Origin: Gordonia mangrovi
Lineage (GTDB): Bacteria > Actinomycetota > Actinomycetes > Mycobacteriales > Mycobacteriaceae
Reading direction: 5' to 3'
Assembly (NCBI RefSeq): GCF_024734075.1
Contig: NZ_CP102850.1
Location: 5,146,001 to 5,210,000 of the forward strand
DNA: 64,000 bases
The notes below the pieces were generated by a model, which saw nothing but the letters and a program-made list of their open reading frames with translations, was not told the DNA's origin and made no database searches. The stretch's first letter is position 1, and the number at the start of each line of letters is the position of its first letter. The position numbers and the translations under genes were made by a program. Shown here one piece after another: positions 8,486 through 17,834 of the stretch.

Positions 8486-9372
8486 CGGCGATGTCTGACC
8501 CCATGACCGGCGCCGTCACCGAAACGAGGCTGTCGCGCGGCGAGTGGGAGTGGCGACGGCAGCGGCACCGCGAGCGGGTCGACGCGTTGATCGGTGACTA
8601 TCTGCGCAGCCGTCGCCGCGGGTCGAAACACCCGGTGATCGACTTCCTGTTCACCTACTACTCGTCACGTCCGGCACATGTCCGGCGCTGGCATCCCGGA
8701 TACGGTGTCGTCCTTGCCGACGCCGACGAATTCCTGTCGATGCGCGGCTACCGTCGCGTCGACGGCGGGGTCTCGGTGGATCCCGCATATCTGAGCTCAC
8801 GGACAGGTGCGCTCGCGGCCACCGAGGCGCTGCTGCGCGCCACCGCCTCACGCCCCGCCCGGCTCGGCTGCTTCGGCCTGCACGAATGGGCGATGGTCTA
8901 CCGCACCGACGACATCCGTCACGATCTGCCGCTACGCCTCGGCCGGGCCGGCACCGACGCCGTGGTCGATCAGATGCCACTGCACTGCACCCATTTCGAC
9001 GCGTTCCGGTTCTTCACGCCGGCTGCTCGACCCCACAACGAGGCAGAGCTGAGCCGCGACCGCCAACTGTCCGATGAACAGCCGGGCTGCCTGCACGCGA
9101 CGATGGATCTGTACCGGGCCTGCTTCACGCTCGCGCCGCTGATCGATTCTGCTCTGACCCTCGACAGCTTCGCCCTCGCACTGCGGTCCCGCGAGCTCGA
9201 CATGCGCGCGAGTCCCTACGACCTGCGGGCCCTCGGCTACCCCCCGGTGCCGATCGAAACACCCACCGGCCGCGCGCAGTATGTCCGCGAGCAATCCGAG
9301 ATCGCGGACGCGGGCGCGATCCTGCGGGCCAGGGTGGCCGATCGGTGTCGCGAGCTGCTCGGACAGACCTGA
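8482..9372 (+). CDS. conserved actinobacterial protein (commonly annotated 3-methyladenine DNA glycosylase)
   Basis: A 296-residue soluble protein conserved next to glcB in related genomes. Databases often call it a 3-methyladenine DNA glycosylase, but I see no helix-hairpin-helix motif or AlkA/Tag signature, so that name should be treated as unproven. Conserved-looking segments include HPVIDFLFTYYSSRPAHVRR, CFGLHEWAMVYR and MPLHCTHFDAFRFF; the histidine- and cysteine-containing motifs could bind metal. The GTG start at 8482 overlaps the previous stop (GTGA). An ATG three codons later is the alternative. Confidence 0.7.
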   Translation: MTAMSDPMTGAVTETRLSRGEWEWRRQRHRERVDALIGDYLRSRRRGSKHPVIDFLFTYYSSRPAHVRRWHPGYGVVLADADEFLSMRGYRRVDGGVSVDPAYLSSRTGALAATEALLRATASRPARLGCFGLHEWAMVYRTDDIRHDLPLRLGRAGTDAVVDQMPLHCTHFDAFRFFTPAARPHNEAELSRDRQLSDEQPGCLHATMDLYRACFTLAPLIDSALTLDSFALALRSRELDMRASPYDLRALGYPPVPIETPTGRAQYVREQSEIADAGAILRARVADRCRELLGQT

Positions 9373-9445
9373 CGGGATCCCCGCGAAGCACCGATTACCG
9401 GCGAGTAGCATGGATACGTCGATTCACCGTAGGAGAAAGGCTGTC

Positions 9446-11617
9446 ATGTCTGACCGGACCACCGTCAACGGGCTGCAGGTCGCTACCGTCCTGTATGACT
9501 TCATCAACAACGAGGCGTTGCCCGGTACCGGTGTAGACACCGACAGCTTCTGGGCCGGTGCGGCATCGGTCATCGGCGACCTCACCCCGCGCAACGAGGA
9601 ACTCCTCGCGATCCGCGACGATTTGCAGGCCAAGATCGATCAGTGGCACAAGGACAACAACGTCGCCGGTGACTTCGCCGCCTACAAGAAGTTCCTCACC
9701 GACATCGGCTATCTGGTGGAGCCTCCGGCCGACTTCCAGATCGCGACCGAGAACGTCGACCGCGAGATCGCCGAGACCGCCGGCCCGCAGCTCGTGGTGC
9801 CGGTGCTCAACGCCCGCTTCGCACTCAACGCATCCAACGCGCGGTGGGGATCGCTGTACGACGCCCTCTACGGCACCGATGTGATCCCGGAGACCGACGG
9901 CGCGGAAAAGGGCAAGGGCTACAACAAGGTGCGCGGCGACAAGGTCATCGCGTACGCCAAGGACTTCCTCGACAAGGCCGTCCCGCTCGAGCAGTGCAGC
10001 TACACCGATGTGACGGCATTCACGATCGCCGATGGCGCACTGGGCGTGACCCTCGCCGACGGCAAGACCTCCACACTGGCCGATCCCTCGGCCTTCGCCG
10101 GATATCGCGGGGAGCCTTCAGCACCGTCGTCGATCCTGTTGCGCCACAACGGTTTGTACCTCGACATCGAGATCGACCCGGACTCCCCGATCGGCAAGAC
10201 CGACCCGGCCGGCATCAAGGATGTCGTGATGGAGTCGGCGATCACCACGATCATGGACTTCGAGGATTCGGTGGCCGCGGTCGACGCCGACGACAAGGTG
10301 CTCGGCTACCGCAACTGGCTGGGGCTGAACAGGGGCGACCTCGCCGAAGAGGTCAGCAAGGGTGGCAAGAACTTCACCCGGACACTCAACGGCAACCGCG
10401 ACTACACCGCTCCCGACGGCTCCGCATTCGACCTGCACGGCCGGTCCCTGCTGTTTGTGCGCAACGTCGGACACCTGATGACCAATCCGGCCGTACTCGA
10501 CGCCGAGGGCAACGAGGTGCCCGAGGGCATCCTCGACGCCCTGGTCACCTCGCTGGCGGCCATCCACGGCCTGTCCACCCAGGGCGGCGTGCAGAACTCC
10601 CGCACCGGCTCGATCTACATCGTCAAGCCCAAGATGCACGGCCCCGACGAGGTCGCCTTCACCGTCGAGTTGTTCGGCCGGGTCGAGCAGGTCCTCGGCC
10701 TGCCGGAAAACACGCTGAAGGTCGGCATCATGGACGAGGAGCGCCGCACCACGGTCAACCTCAAGGCGTGCATCAAGGCCGCCAAGAATCGCGTGGTGTT
10801 CATCAACACCGGCTTCCTCGACCGCACCGGCGACGAGATCCACACGTCGATGGAGGCGGGCGCGATGATCCGCAAGGGCGAGATGAAGCAGCAGAAGTGG
10901 ATCGCGGCCTATGAGGACTTCAACGTCGACACCGGGCTGGCCGCCGGGCTGCAGCACAAGGCCCAGATCGGCAAGGGTATGTGGGCGATGACCGACCTGA
11001 TGCGCGACATGGTCGAGCAGAAGATCGGTCAGCCGAAGGCCGGCGCGAGCACCGCCTGGGTGCCTTCACCCACCGCCGCGACCCTGCACGCGATGCACTA
11101 CCACCTCGTAGACGTCTTCGAACGTCAGGACGAGATCGCCAAACGCGATCCGGCCAGCGTCGACGACATCCTGACCATCCCGCTCGCACCGAAGACCGAC
11201 TGGTCCGACGAGGAGAAGCAGCAGGAACTCGACAACAACTGCCAGTCGATCCTGGGGTACGTGGTCCGCTGGATCGATCACGGCGTCGGCTGTTCCAAGG
11301 TGCCCGACATCCACGATGTCGCGTTGATGGAGGACCGCGCCACGCTGCGCATCTCCAGCCAGCTCCTGGCGAACTGGATTCACCACGGCATCGTGACCGC
11401 CGACGACGTGGTGGCCTCGTTGCAGCGGATGGCTCCGGTGGTCGACCGGCAGAACGCCGACGATCCCGCCTACCGGCCGATGGCACCGGACTTCGATTCC
11501 AATATCGCATTCCAGGCGGCCAAGGCACTCATCCTGGAGGGCACGACCCAGCCCAGTGGCTACACCGAGCCGATCCTGCACCGCAAGCGGCGGGAGTTCA
11601 AGGCCGCCAACGCCTGA
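9446..11617 (+). CDS. glcB: malate synthase G
   Basis: A 723-residue enzyme condensing glyoxylate with acetyl-CoA to malate in the glyoxylate shunt. Length and motifs fit the large monomeric G isoform. ESAITTIMDFEDSVAAVDA (near residue 265) and GIMDEERRTTVNL (near 427) include the catalytic arginine and magnesium-binding Glu/Asp region, and the C-terminal YTEPILHRKRREFKA closes the family. The start at 9446 follows an AGGAGAAAGG ribosome-binding site. It is probably a separate transcript ending at the stem-loop at 11694-11742. Confidence 0.97.
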   Translation: MSDRTTVNGLQVATVLYDFINNEALPGTGVDTDSFWAGAASVIGDLTPRNEELLAIRDDLQAKIDQWHKDNNVAGDFAAYKKFLTDIGYLVEPPADFQIATENVDREIAETAGPQLVVPVLNARFALNASNARWGSLYDALYGTDVIPETDGAEKGKGYNKVRGDKVIAYAKDFLDKAVPLEQCSYTDVTAFTIADGALGVTLADGKTSTLADPSAFAGYRGEPSAPSSILLRHNGLYLDIEIDPDSPIGKTDPAGIKDVVMESAITTIMDFEDSVAAVDADDKVLGYRNWLGLNRGDLAEEVSKGGKNFTRTLNGNRDYTAPDGSAFDLHGRSLLFVRNVGHLMTNPAVLDAEGNEVPEGILDALVTSLAAIHGLSTQGGVQNSRTGSIYIVKPKMHGPDEVAFTVELFGRVEQVLGLPENTLKVGIMDEERRTTVNLKACIKAAKNRVVFINTGFLDRTGDEIHTSMEAGAMIRKGEMKQQKWIAAYEDFNVDTGLAAGLQHKAQIGKGMWAMTDLMRDMVEQKIGQPKAGASTAWVPSPTAATLHAMHYHLVDVFERQDEIAKRDPASVDDILTIPLAPKTDWSDEEKQQELDNNCQSILGYVVRWIDHGVGCSKVPDIHDVALMEDRATLRISSQLLANWIHHGIVTADDVVASLQRMAPVVDRQNADDPAYRPMAPDFDSNIAFQAAKALILEGTTQPSGYTEPILHRKRREFKAANA

Positions 11618-11693
11618 TCGACGCCCTGACAGGCCCGTCGCACGAGTGGTCGAGAGGCCACCATGCTGTCCGGCGGGATGATGTCCGCTATCG

Positions 11694-11742
11694 TCGTCAT
11701 CTGTCACCCCGATCACAGTCGGCTCGGGGTGACAGATGACGA
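11694..11742 (+). terminator. stem-loop after glcB
   Basis: A 19-bp perfect inverted repeat (11694-11712 and 11724-11742; arm core GTCATCTGTCACCCCGA) encloses an 11-base loop 77 bp after the glcB stop. There is no T-run, which is common for actinobacterial terminator hairpins. It ends just before the next gene, so a role in that gene's leader is also possible. Confidence 0.6.
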
Positions 11743-11805
11743 TTGCCCGGAACAGCGGAAGGCGGGGGGTTGGCACACCATCGCAGTACCGACCGTGGCG
11801 CATCG

Positions 11806-12975
11806 ATGCGTGGTCGGGGGGTCAGCCGCGGGCTGGTCGGCGCTCTGCTGGCCGTCGTCCTCGTGGCGGCCGTGGTCGTGGTGTGGTTCCAACTCGGCGA
11901 CCGCATCGACCGGCAGGGTGAACAGGCCGCCGGCAACTGCGTCGAGGGTCGCTCCACCGTCCCCATCATCGCCGACCCGGATGTCGCCGACGCGTTGAAC
12001 TCCATCGCCACGGAATACACCGAGACCGGGCCGGTGGTGCGCGATCACTGTGTGGTGGTGGAAGTCCGTCCGGGCGACGCGAAGGTGACCCTGGATGGTC
12101 TGTCCGGGACCTGGGATCCGGTCGCGCTCGGCGCACGCCCCGCCGCATGGGTGCCACAGTCCTCGATCTGGGCGGCCGATCTGATGACCGCACGCCCCGA
12201 CATCGTCGACGGCAACCCGGCATCGCTGGTCAGTTCGCCGGTGGTGCTGGCCACCGCGCCGCAGCTGGCCGAGGCCTTCGACGGTCAACTCGACTGGCAA
12301 CAACTGCCCACACTGCAACAGCGAGACGCCTCGCTCGGCGCCTTCGGACTCGGCAGCTGGGGCTCGATCCGCCTCGCGATGCCGGTCGGCGCCCAATCCG
12401 ACGCGACCGCGTTGGCGGCGCAGGCCGTGGCGATGCAGGTCACCCGGACCATGGGCACGCTCACCGAACAGGACGCGAACTCACCGCGGGTGGCCTCGAG
12501 CGTCGAGGCCATGTCGTCGGGTGCCCCGCAGTCACCCGATGGGACCCCGGTCGGGGCGGCCCGCGAGATCGCCGAGGCGTCGGATCCGGGCGAATCCCCA
12601 ATTCACGCCGTGGCCATCACCGAACAGGCCCTGTACCAACTGACCCGCGAGGACACCACCCCACGGCTCGCCGAGGTGATCCCCGGCGGTCCGACGCCGA
12701 TCGCCGACTATCCGATCATTCGTCTCTCCGGCGAGGACGTCGCTCCCGAACAGACCGATGCGGTGGCCGAGTTCTTCGAATTCGTCAGTCAGCCCGAACA
12801 TCTCGCGGTCCTGACCGACCTCGGTTTCCGCGGTGACGCGCCGATGCCCCCGAAAACCGCCACCGTCACGTTCCCACTCACCGAGAACCCGATGCCCCAG
12901 CCGGAGACGGCGGCCACGGTCACCATCAACCGCCTCGTCTACGGCCCCGACAGCGGGCCGGCGACGGTCGGGTAG
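11806..12975 (+). CDS. membrane-anchored substrate-binding-like protein
   Basis: A 389-residue protein with one N-terminal hydrophobic anchor (about residues 9-30, GLVGALLAVVLVAAVVVVWF) followed by an extracytoplasmic domain. The body resembles the periplasmic-binding fold seen in actinobacterial proteins that often also carry a von Willebrand A domain: STVPIIADPDVADALNSIA near the N-terminus and a repeated Pro/Glu-rich C-terminus. No VWA motif (DxSxS) is present. The position matches Rv1836c, which is considerably longer, so this may be a shortened form. The start is the ATG at 11806; a TTG at 11743 would overlap the hairpin. The ligand is unknown. Confidence 0.65.
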   Translation: MRGRGVSRGLVGALLAVVLVAAVVVVWFQLGDRIDRQGEQAAGNCVEGRSTVPIIADPDVADALNSIATEYTETGPVVRDHCVVVEVRPGDAKVTLDGLSGTWDPVALGARPAAWVPQSSIWAADLMTARPDIVDGNPASLVSSPVVLATAPQLAEAFDGQLDWQQLPTLQQRDASLGAFGLGSWGSIRLAMPVGAQSDATALAAQAVAMQVTRTMGTLTEQDANSPRVASSVEAMSSGAPQSPDGTPVGAAREIAEASDPGESPIHAVAITEQALYQLTREDTTPRLAEVIPGGPTPIADYPIIRLSGEDVAPEQTDAVAEFFEFVSQPEHLAVLTDLGFRGDAPMPPKTATVTFPLTENPMPQPETAATVTINRLVYGPDSGPATVG

Positions 12976-13000
12976 CCGGCGGGTTGCGGCCAGAACCGGA

Positions 13001-15865
13001 TCAGCTGCTGAAGGCCTCGATCGGCGGGCAGCTGCACACCAGGTTGCGGTCGCCGAAGGCCTGGTCGATGCGTCGGACCGCGGGCCAGATCTTCGCGCGG
13101 CCGCCGGCCGACGGAAGACCGAGCGGGTACACCGCGGTCTGGCGGGAGTAGGGGTGATCCCAGTCACCGACCAGCGCTTCGGCGGTGTGCGGCGCCCCGC
13201 GGAGCGGGTTGTCGTCGGCGGGCCACTGCCCCGCGGACACCTGGTCGATCTCGGCGCGGATGGCGATCATCGCATCGCAGAACGCGTCGAGTTCGTCCAG
13301 GTTCTCGCTCTCGGTGGGCTCGACCATCAACGTGCCGGCCACCGGGAAGCTCATGGTGGGCGCGTGGAAACCGTAGTCGGCCAGACGCTTGGCCACATCG
13401 TCGACCGTCACGCCGGTGTCCTTGGTCAACGGTCGCAGGTCGAGGATGCACTCGTGGGCCACCAACCCGTTCTCCCCGGCGTACAGCACCGGGAAGTACT
13501 GGCCGAGCCGGCCGGCGATGTAGTTCGCCGAGGCGATGGCGGTCAGGGTGGCCCGGCGCAGACCGTCGGCGCCCATCATCGCGATATAGGCGTAGGTGAT
13601 GGGCAGGATCGAGGCAGATCCGTAGGGCGCTGCTGCGATGGTCGCGTCACCAGGAAGATCGTCGTCGAGCGGGTGACCGGGCAGGTACGGCGCCAGGTGG
13701 GCCCGCACCGCCACCGGTCCGACGCCCGGTCCACCGCCGCCGTGTGGGATGCAGAAGGTCTTGTGCAGATTCAGGTGACTCACGTCGCCGCCGAATCGTC
13801 CCGGGCGGGCCACGCCCACCAGGGCGTTGAGATTCGCGCCGTCGACGTACACCTGACCGCCCGCATCGTGCACGGCCGCACAGATCTCCTCGATGTCGTG
13901 TTCGAACACGCCGTGTGTCGACGGGTAGGTGATCATGATCGCGGCCAGCGCGTCCCGGTGCTTGCCGATCTTGGCGCGCAGATCGTCGACGTCGACGTCA
14001 CCGTTGTCGCGGCAGCCGACGACCACCACCCGCAACCCGGCCATGACCGCCGACGCGGCGTTGGTCCCGTGCGCACTCGATGGGATCAGGCACACGTCGC
14101 GCCCGGTGTCACCGCGGCCGAGGTGGTAGCGGCGGATGGCGAGCAACCCGGCGAACTCCCCCTGGGAACCGGCGTTGGGCTGAACACTCACCCGGTCGTA
14201 GCCGGTGACGGCAACCAGCCAGTCCTCGAGAGTCGAGATCAGCTCGCGGATGCCGACGGTGTCCGACGCCGGAGCGAAGGGATGCAGACGCGCGAAGCCG
14301 GGCCAGGTGATCGGTTCCATCTCTGCGGTGGCGTTGAGCTTCATCGTGCACGAACCGAGCGGGATCATGCTGCGGTCGAGTGCGATGTCTTTGTCCGCGA
14401 GCACGCGCAGATAACGCAGCATCGCCGTCTCGGTGCGATACCGGTTGAACGCCGGGTGCGTCAGGAACTCGCTGCGCCGGGTTTCGATCGGTTGCGAGAA
14501 TGCGTGCCGCCGAACACCTTCGGCACTGAACGCGCGCAGCACCACGGCAAGATCGGCCGAGGACGTGGTCTCGTCACACGCGACACCGACAGTGTCGGCG
14601 TCGATCCGGCGCAGGTTCACGTTCTCCCGCTTGGCGTGTGCGATCACTCGGTCGGCTTGTCCCGGAGCGCGCACCACGATGGTGTCGAAGAAGGACGAAT
14701 GGGCGATGGCGAACCCCGCGACGGTCAGACTGTCGGCCAGGAAGGCGGCATGCTCGTGGACACGCCGGGCGATCGCCCGCAATCCCTCGGCGCCGTGATA
14801 CGACGCGTACATCGCGGCCACCACCGCGAGCAGCACCTGTGCGGTGCAGATGTTGCTGGTCGCCTTCTCGCGACGGATGTGTTGTTCGCGCGTCTGCAAC
14901 GACAACCGGTACGCGAGGTTGCCGTCGACGTCTTTCGAGACACCGACCAGACGGCCGGGCAGTTGTCGCGCATGCGCGGTGTGCACGCAGAGATAGCCGG
15001 CGTGGGGCCCACCGAAGCCCATGGGGACACCGAAGCGCTGCGTGGTGCCGAAGCAGACATCGGCCCCCATCTCCCCCGGCGGCGTGATGAGGGTCAGCGC
15101 CAGCAGGTCGGCACCGACCGACACCAACGCTCCGCGGTCATGGACCGCGTCGATGATCGCGCCGATGTCCAGGATGCGACCCGATGCGCCGGGCGTCTGC
15201 AGGATCACGCCGAAGAAGTCACCCTCGGGCAGGCCGCAGGCAGGCATCGCGGGATGCAGCGATGCCTCGACGACCTCGATACCGAGCGGCTCTGCGCGGG
15301 TCTCGATCACCGCGCGTGTCTGGGGGAAGAGATCCGAATCGACGACCAGTCGCGACGATCGGGACTTGCCGGCGCGGCGCATGAGCGTCATCGCCTCGGC
15401 CGCAGCGGTCGCCTCGTCGAGCATCGACGCGTTGGCCACCTCCATCGCGGTCAGATCCGCGACCATGGTCTGGAAGTTGAGCAGCGCCTCGAGCCGTCCT
15501 TGGCTGATCTCGGGCTGGTACGGCGTGTACGCCGTGTACCACGCCGGGTTCTCCAGCACGTTGCGCAGGATCACCGGAGGGGTGTAGGTGTCGTGGTAAC
15601 CCAGCCCGATCATCGACCGAGCGACGATATTGCGGTTCGCCAGTTCGCTGAGCTGTTCGTGTATGTCGTGTTCGCTGACCGCTGCGGGCAGCGACTGCAG
15701 ACCATTGGTCTCCGGGTCGTCGGCGATGACCGCGGGCACCACCCGGGCGGCGAGTTCGTCGAGCGAGGAGACGCCGATCGCGGCCAGGATCCGCTCGGTC
15801 TCGGCGGCGTCGGGACCGACGTGACGGTCGACGAATGTTGGGGTGGAGTCGTGGGCGGCGGGCAT
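13001..15865 (-). CDS. gcvP: glycine dehydrogenase (decarboxylating), P protein
   Basis: A 954-residue PLP enzyme of the glycine cleavage system. It decarboxylates glycine and passes the aminomethyl group to lipoyl-GcvH. The N-terminal half includes FGGPHAGYLCVHTAHARQLPG-type sequence, and the C-terminal half holds the PLP lysine in HLNLHKTFCIPHGGGGPGVG. This is the full-length fused P protein. A tandem glycine riboswitch lies directly upstream, so expression should rise with glycine. gcvH is 3.5 kb further on in the same orientation; gcvT is not in the window. Confidence 0.97.
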   Translation of the reverse strand: MPAAHDSTPTFVDRHVGPDAAETERILAAIGVSSLDELAARVVPAVIADDPETNGLQSLPAAVSEHDIHEQLSELANRNIVARSMIGLGYHDTYTPPVILRNVLENPAWYTAYTPYQPEISQGRLEALLNFQTMVADLTAMEVANASMLDEATAAAEAMTLMRRAGKSRSSRLVVDSDLFPQTRAVIETRAEPLGIEVVEASLHPAMPACGLPEGDFFGVILQTPGASGRILDIGAIIDAVHDRGALVSVGADLLALTLITPPGEMGADVCFGTTQRFGVPMGFGGPHAGYLCVHTAHARQLPGRLVGVSKDVDGNLAYRLSLQTREQHIRREKATSNICTAQVLLAVVAAMYASYHGAEGLRAIARRVHEHAAFLADSLTVAGFAIAHSSFFDTIVVRAPGQADRVIAHAKRENVNLRRIDADTVGVACDETTSSADLAVVLRAFSAEGVRRHAFSQPIETRRSEFLTHPAFNRYRTETAMLRYLRVLADKDIALDRSMIPLGSCTMKLNATAEMEPITWPGFARLHPFAPASDTVGIRELISTLEDWLVAVTGYDRVSVQPNAGSQGEFAGLLAIRRYHLGRGDTGRDVCLIPSSAHGTNAASAVMAGLRVVVVGCRDNGDVDVDDLRAKIGKHRDALAAIMITYPSTHGVFEHDIEEICAAVHDAGGQVYVDGANLNALVGVARPGRFGGDVSHLNLHKTFCIPHGGGGPGVGPVAVRAHLAPYLPGHPLDDDLPGDATIAAAPYGSASILPITYAYIAMMGADGLRRATLTAIASANYIAGRLGQYFPVLYAGENGLVAHECILDLRPLTKDTGVTVDDVAKRLADYGFHAPTMSFPVAGTLMVEPTESENLDELDAFCDAMIAIRAEIDQVSAGQWPADDNPLRGAPHTAEALVGDWDHPYSRQTAVYPLGLPSAGGRAKIWPAVRRIDQAFGDRNLVCSCPPIEAFSS

Positions 15866-15934
15866 GACAGGTCAACCTTTCGGCGGTCTGCGGCCCTCCC
15901 CCTCTGTCATACCGGGAATCCGCGAACGGACACG

Positions 15935-16122
15935 TGGGCGCCTGAGAGATTCGGTCGTGATCGACCTTTCACCGTGGGCGGAGCCGGGTCACCCCGGCTC
16001 ACTTTCCAGAGACGCCGTCAACATCACGGTCCTGGGTGCCTGAGAGTTTGACGAGGAGGTGTTGCTCCTTCGGCGGCCCCCGCCGTTTCCGACGGCGACT
16101 CTCTCCCGCGACGCAGCGACGC
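15935..16122 (-). promoter_or_regulatory. tandem glycine riboswitch upstream of gcvP
   Basis: Read on the minus strand, the leader contains two glycine-aptamer-like modules. The first (about 16110 to 16030) begins CGGGAGAGAGTC, has GCCGAAGGAGCAAC in the middle and ends with CTCTCAGGCACC. The second (about 16018 to 15937) has TCTGGAAAGTGAGCC, GGTGAAAGGTC and TCTCAGGCGCC. GGAGAG, CCGAAGGRGCAA and CTCTCAGG are the hallmark conserved strings of the gcvT-type riboswitch. A TATACT hexamer (complement of 16129-16134) fits a -10 element with initiation near 16122. The type is secure; exact ends are approximate. Confidence 0.9.
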
Positions 16123-16209
16123 GTCATCAGTATACGTCGAGGACTGCGGGACGCAGGTCGAGGTCGTAACGTCCGGCGCCACTGGTGTCGTGCGACAACT
16201 GGAGTCCCG

Positions 16210-16875
16210 CTAGCCGGTGCGGCGGGTCCGGCTCTTACGACGCGCCGCGAGTTCATCCTCGGGTGCGGTCTCGGAGACCCCGCCGTCGGCGCGCTCGCCG
16301 GGGAAATCGGCGATGGTGCCGGTCAGTTCACGCATCGCACCGCTCACGGCGATACCGAAGACACCCTGGCCGCCCTGCAGGAGATCCACCACCTCTTCGG
16401 CGGATGTGCACTCATAGACGGTGGTGCCGTCGGAGAACAGCGTGATCCGGGCCAGATCCTCCACACCACGCTGGCGCAGGTGGTCGACCGCGACCCGGAT
16501 GTTCTGCAGTGAGATCCCGGTGTCCAGCAACCGTTTCACGATCTTGAGGACGAGGATGTCCTTGAACGAGTAAAGGCGCTGACTCCCCGAACCGGCGGCG
16601 CTTCGAATGGACGGCACCACCAGCGAGGTCCGGGCCCAGTAGTCGAGCTGCCGATAGGTGATCCCGGCGATCTGGCATGCACTGGGCACGCGATAGCCGA
16701 CCAGGTCGTCCGGGACGGTGTCGTTGGGAAAGATGCCCGGCGCGATGTCGTCGAGACTGCCTTGGGTGGCGGTACCCGGGTTCGACGCGCCGGTGCGATC
16801 GCCGCGGCCCTCGCCGTCGGCCGCAGTCACCTCGGTCGGTGACGGCATTTCGTCGTCGAACGGCTGATCGCCCAC
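16210..16875 (-). CDS. resR: MerR-family regulator, Rv1830 (ResR/McdR) type
   Basis: A 221-residue MerR-like regulator. The winged helix-turn-helix is at about residues 60-130: CQIAGITYRQLDYWARTSLV begins the DNA-binding helices, and RLYSFKDILVLKIVKRLLD forms the wing/second helix. The C-terminal part (ARITLFSDGTTVYECTSAEE) is the non-canonical effector domain of this mycobacterial subgroup. The position between gcvP and the bifunctional nuclease gene is that of Rv1830, described as controlling cell growth/division and antibiotic resilience. The N-terminal 50 residues are acidic and probably disordered. The symbol is by synteny plus resemblance. Confidence 0.8.
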   Translation of the reverse strand: MGDQPFDDEMPSPTEVTAADGEGRGDRTGASNPGTATQGSLDDIAPGIFPNDTVPDDLVGYRVPSACQIAGITYRQLDYWARTSLVVPSIRSAAGSGSQRLYSFKDILVLKIVKRLLDTGISLQNIRVAVDHLRQRGVEDLARITLFSDGTTVYECTSAEEVVDLLQGGQGVFGIAVSGAMRELTGTIADFPGERADGGVSETAPEDELAARRKSRTRRTG

Positions 16876-17177
16876 TGCAGACTCCCTCGCAACGCCAGGA
16901 TCGACTCGACAAACACGTCACCTCGAGGCCTCCCTCGAGACTGCTTCAACAGTACGCGCCTGACAGACGATCATCCTTCGTCCCCGCTCAATTCGGGCGA
17001 CGTGTCGACGGTATGCGGCCTGCGAGCACTGAATCAACGCGACTCGCGGTCAGCCCTCAACCTCTACTTGAGATCGAGTAAACGGTGACCTGGCGGTGTC
17101 CATTCCGTGATCTGGGCCGTCCGTCCGACCCCGAATCCGCCGGCATCAGCACACGCCCCGGGCCCACACTGCTCGGC
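16876..17177. other. intergenic region upstream of the resR-like gene
   Basis: 302 bases with no credible gene. It must hold the resR-like promoter (minus strand), but no clear -10/-35 pair stands out. A MerR-type dyad is listed separately at 17056-17072. A palindromic CTCGAG appears twice at 16923-16940. Confidence 0.5.
17056..17072. promoter_or_regulatory. candidate MerR-type operator dyad
   Basis: CTCAA-CCTCTAC-TTGAG is a perfect 5-bp dyad with 7-bp spacing. It resembles the CTTGAG/CTCAAG half-sites common to MerR-family operators such as the SoxR box. It lies 181 bp upstream of the resR-like start, so autoregulation or cross-regulation by the FtsR-like protein is possible. Weak evidence. 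Confidence 0.35.
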
Positions 17178-17684
17178 CTACGCCCCGCCACTCGCCTTGA
17201 AGTCATCCGGCGAGACGTTGTCGAGGAATTCCTTGAACTTCTCGACCTCGTCCTCTTTGGCCTCTGCCGGAGCACCCTCGTCCCCACTCTCCTCCGGGAT
17301 GAGCAGACCGGCCTCGGTCAGCACGTCCTCGTCGGCGACGATGGGTACACCCGCACGCATCGCGACCGCGATCGAGTCCGACGGGCGTGCAGACACACGC
17401 AGTTCGTCGGCGAAGATCATCTCCGCGTAGAACGTCCCCTCCTGCATGTCGACGATGCGCACCTCGCGCAGGGTCTTGCCGAAGTCGTTGATCAGATTGA
17501 CGATCAGGTCATGGGTGAGCGGGCGTGGCGGCTCGATACCTTTCTGCTGCAACGCGATCGATGCGGCTTCGCTCTGCCCGATCCAGATCGGCAGATACCG
17601 TTCGCCGTCCACCTCGCGCAGGAGCAGCACCGGCTGACTCTGCGGTGGCTCGACCCGAATGCCCACGACTCGCATTTCGCCCAT
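17178..17684 (-). CDS. bifunctional nuclease family protein (DUF151)
   Basis: A 168-residue protein of the DUF151/bifunctional nuclease family, orthologous in position and sequence to Rv1829. The core LPIWIGQSEAASIALQQKG, the DFGKTLREVRIVDMQEGTFY strand region and ARPSDSIAVAMRAGVPI are the conserved family blocks. An acidic low-complexity tail (EESGDEGAPAEAKEDEVEK) precedes a short C-terminal helix. The plant founding member has DNase/RNase activity; activity in actinobacteria is not established. It sits between the two MerR regulators in one orientation. Confidence 0.9.
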   Translation of the reverse strand: MGEMRVVGIRVEPPQSQPVLLLREVDGERYLPIWIGQSEAASIALQQKGIEPPRPLTHDLIVNLINDFGKTLREVRIVDMQEGTFYAEMIFADELRVSARPSDSIAVAMRAGVPIVADEDVLTEAGLLIPEESGDEGAPAEAKEDEVEKFKEFLDNVSPDDFKASGGA

Positions 17685-17834
17685 CTCGCACCCGCTTCCT
17701 CATGATCGCCGGATGATCGGTCACCGTCGGAGCGAGGGTGGTTCCTCGCGAGTCTCCGATCACTGAACACGACGCTACACCGCATGCGACGGCCATGGCG
17801 GCTGCCCGAGCCCAGATCGGCCGGGCCGATCCGA

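Noticed and set aside
8482..9372. Confident call as 3-methyladenine DNA glycosylase
   Set aside because: No HhH motif or AlkA/Tag/AAG signature could be read, so the common database name was kept only as a caveat.
11743..11805. TTG start for the substrate-binding-like protein
   Set aside because: It would directly abut the hairpin stem and adds a non-hydrophobic stretch before the anchor; the ATG at 11806 fits the membrane segment better.
12833..16051. Very long plus-strand open frame (about 1070 codons) opposite gcvP
   Set aside because: It is antisense to gcvP, which has full family homology; the frame is open only because of GC-rich codon bias and its product is low-complexity His/Arg/Val-rich.
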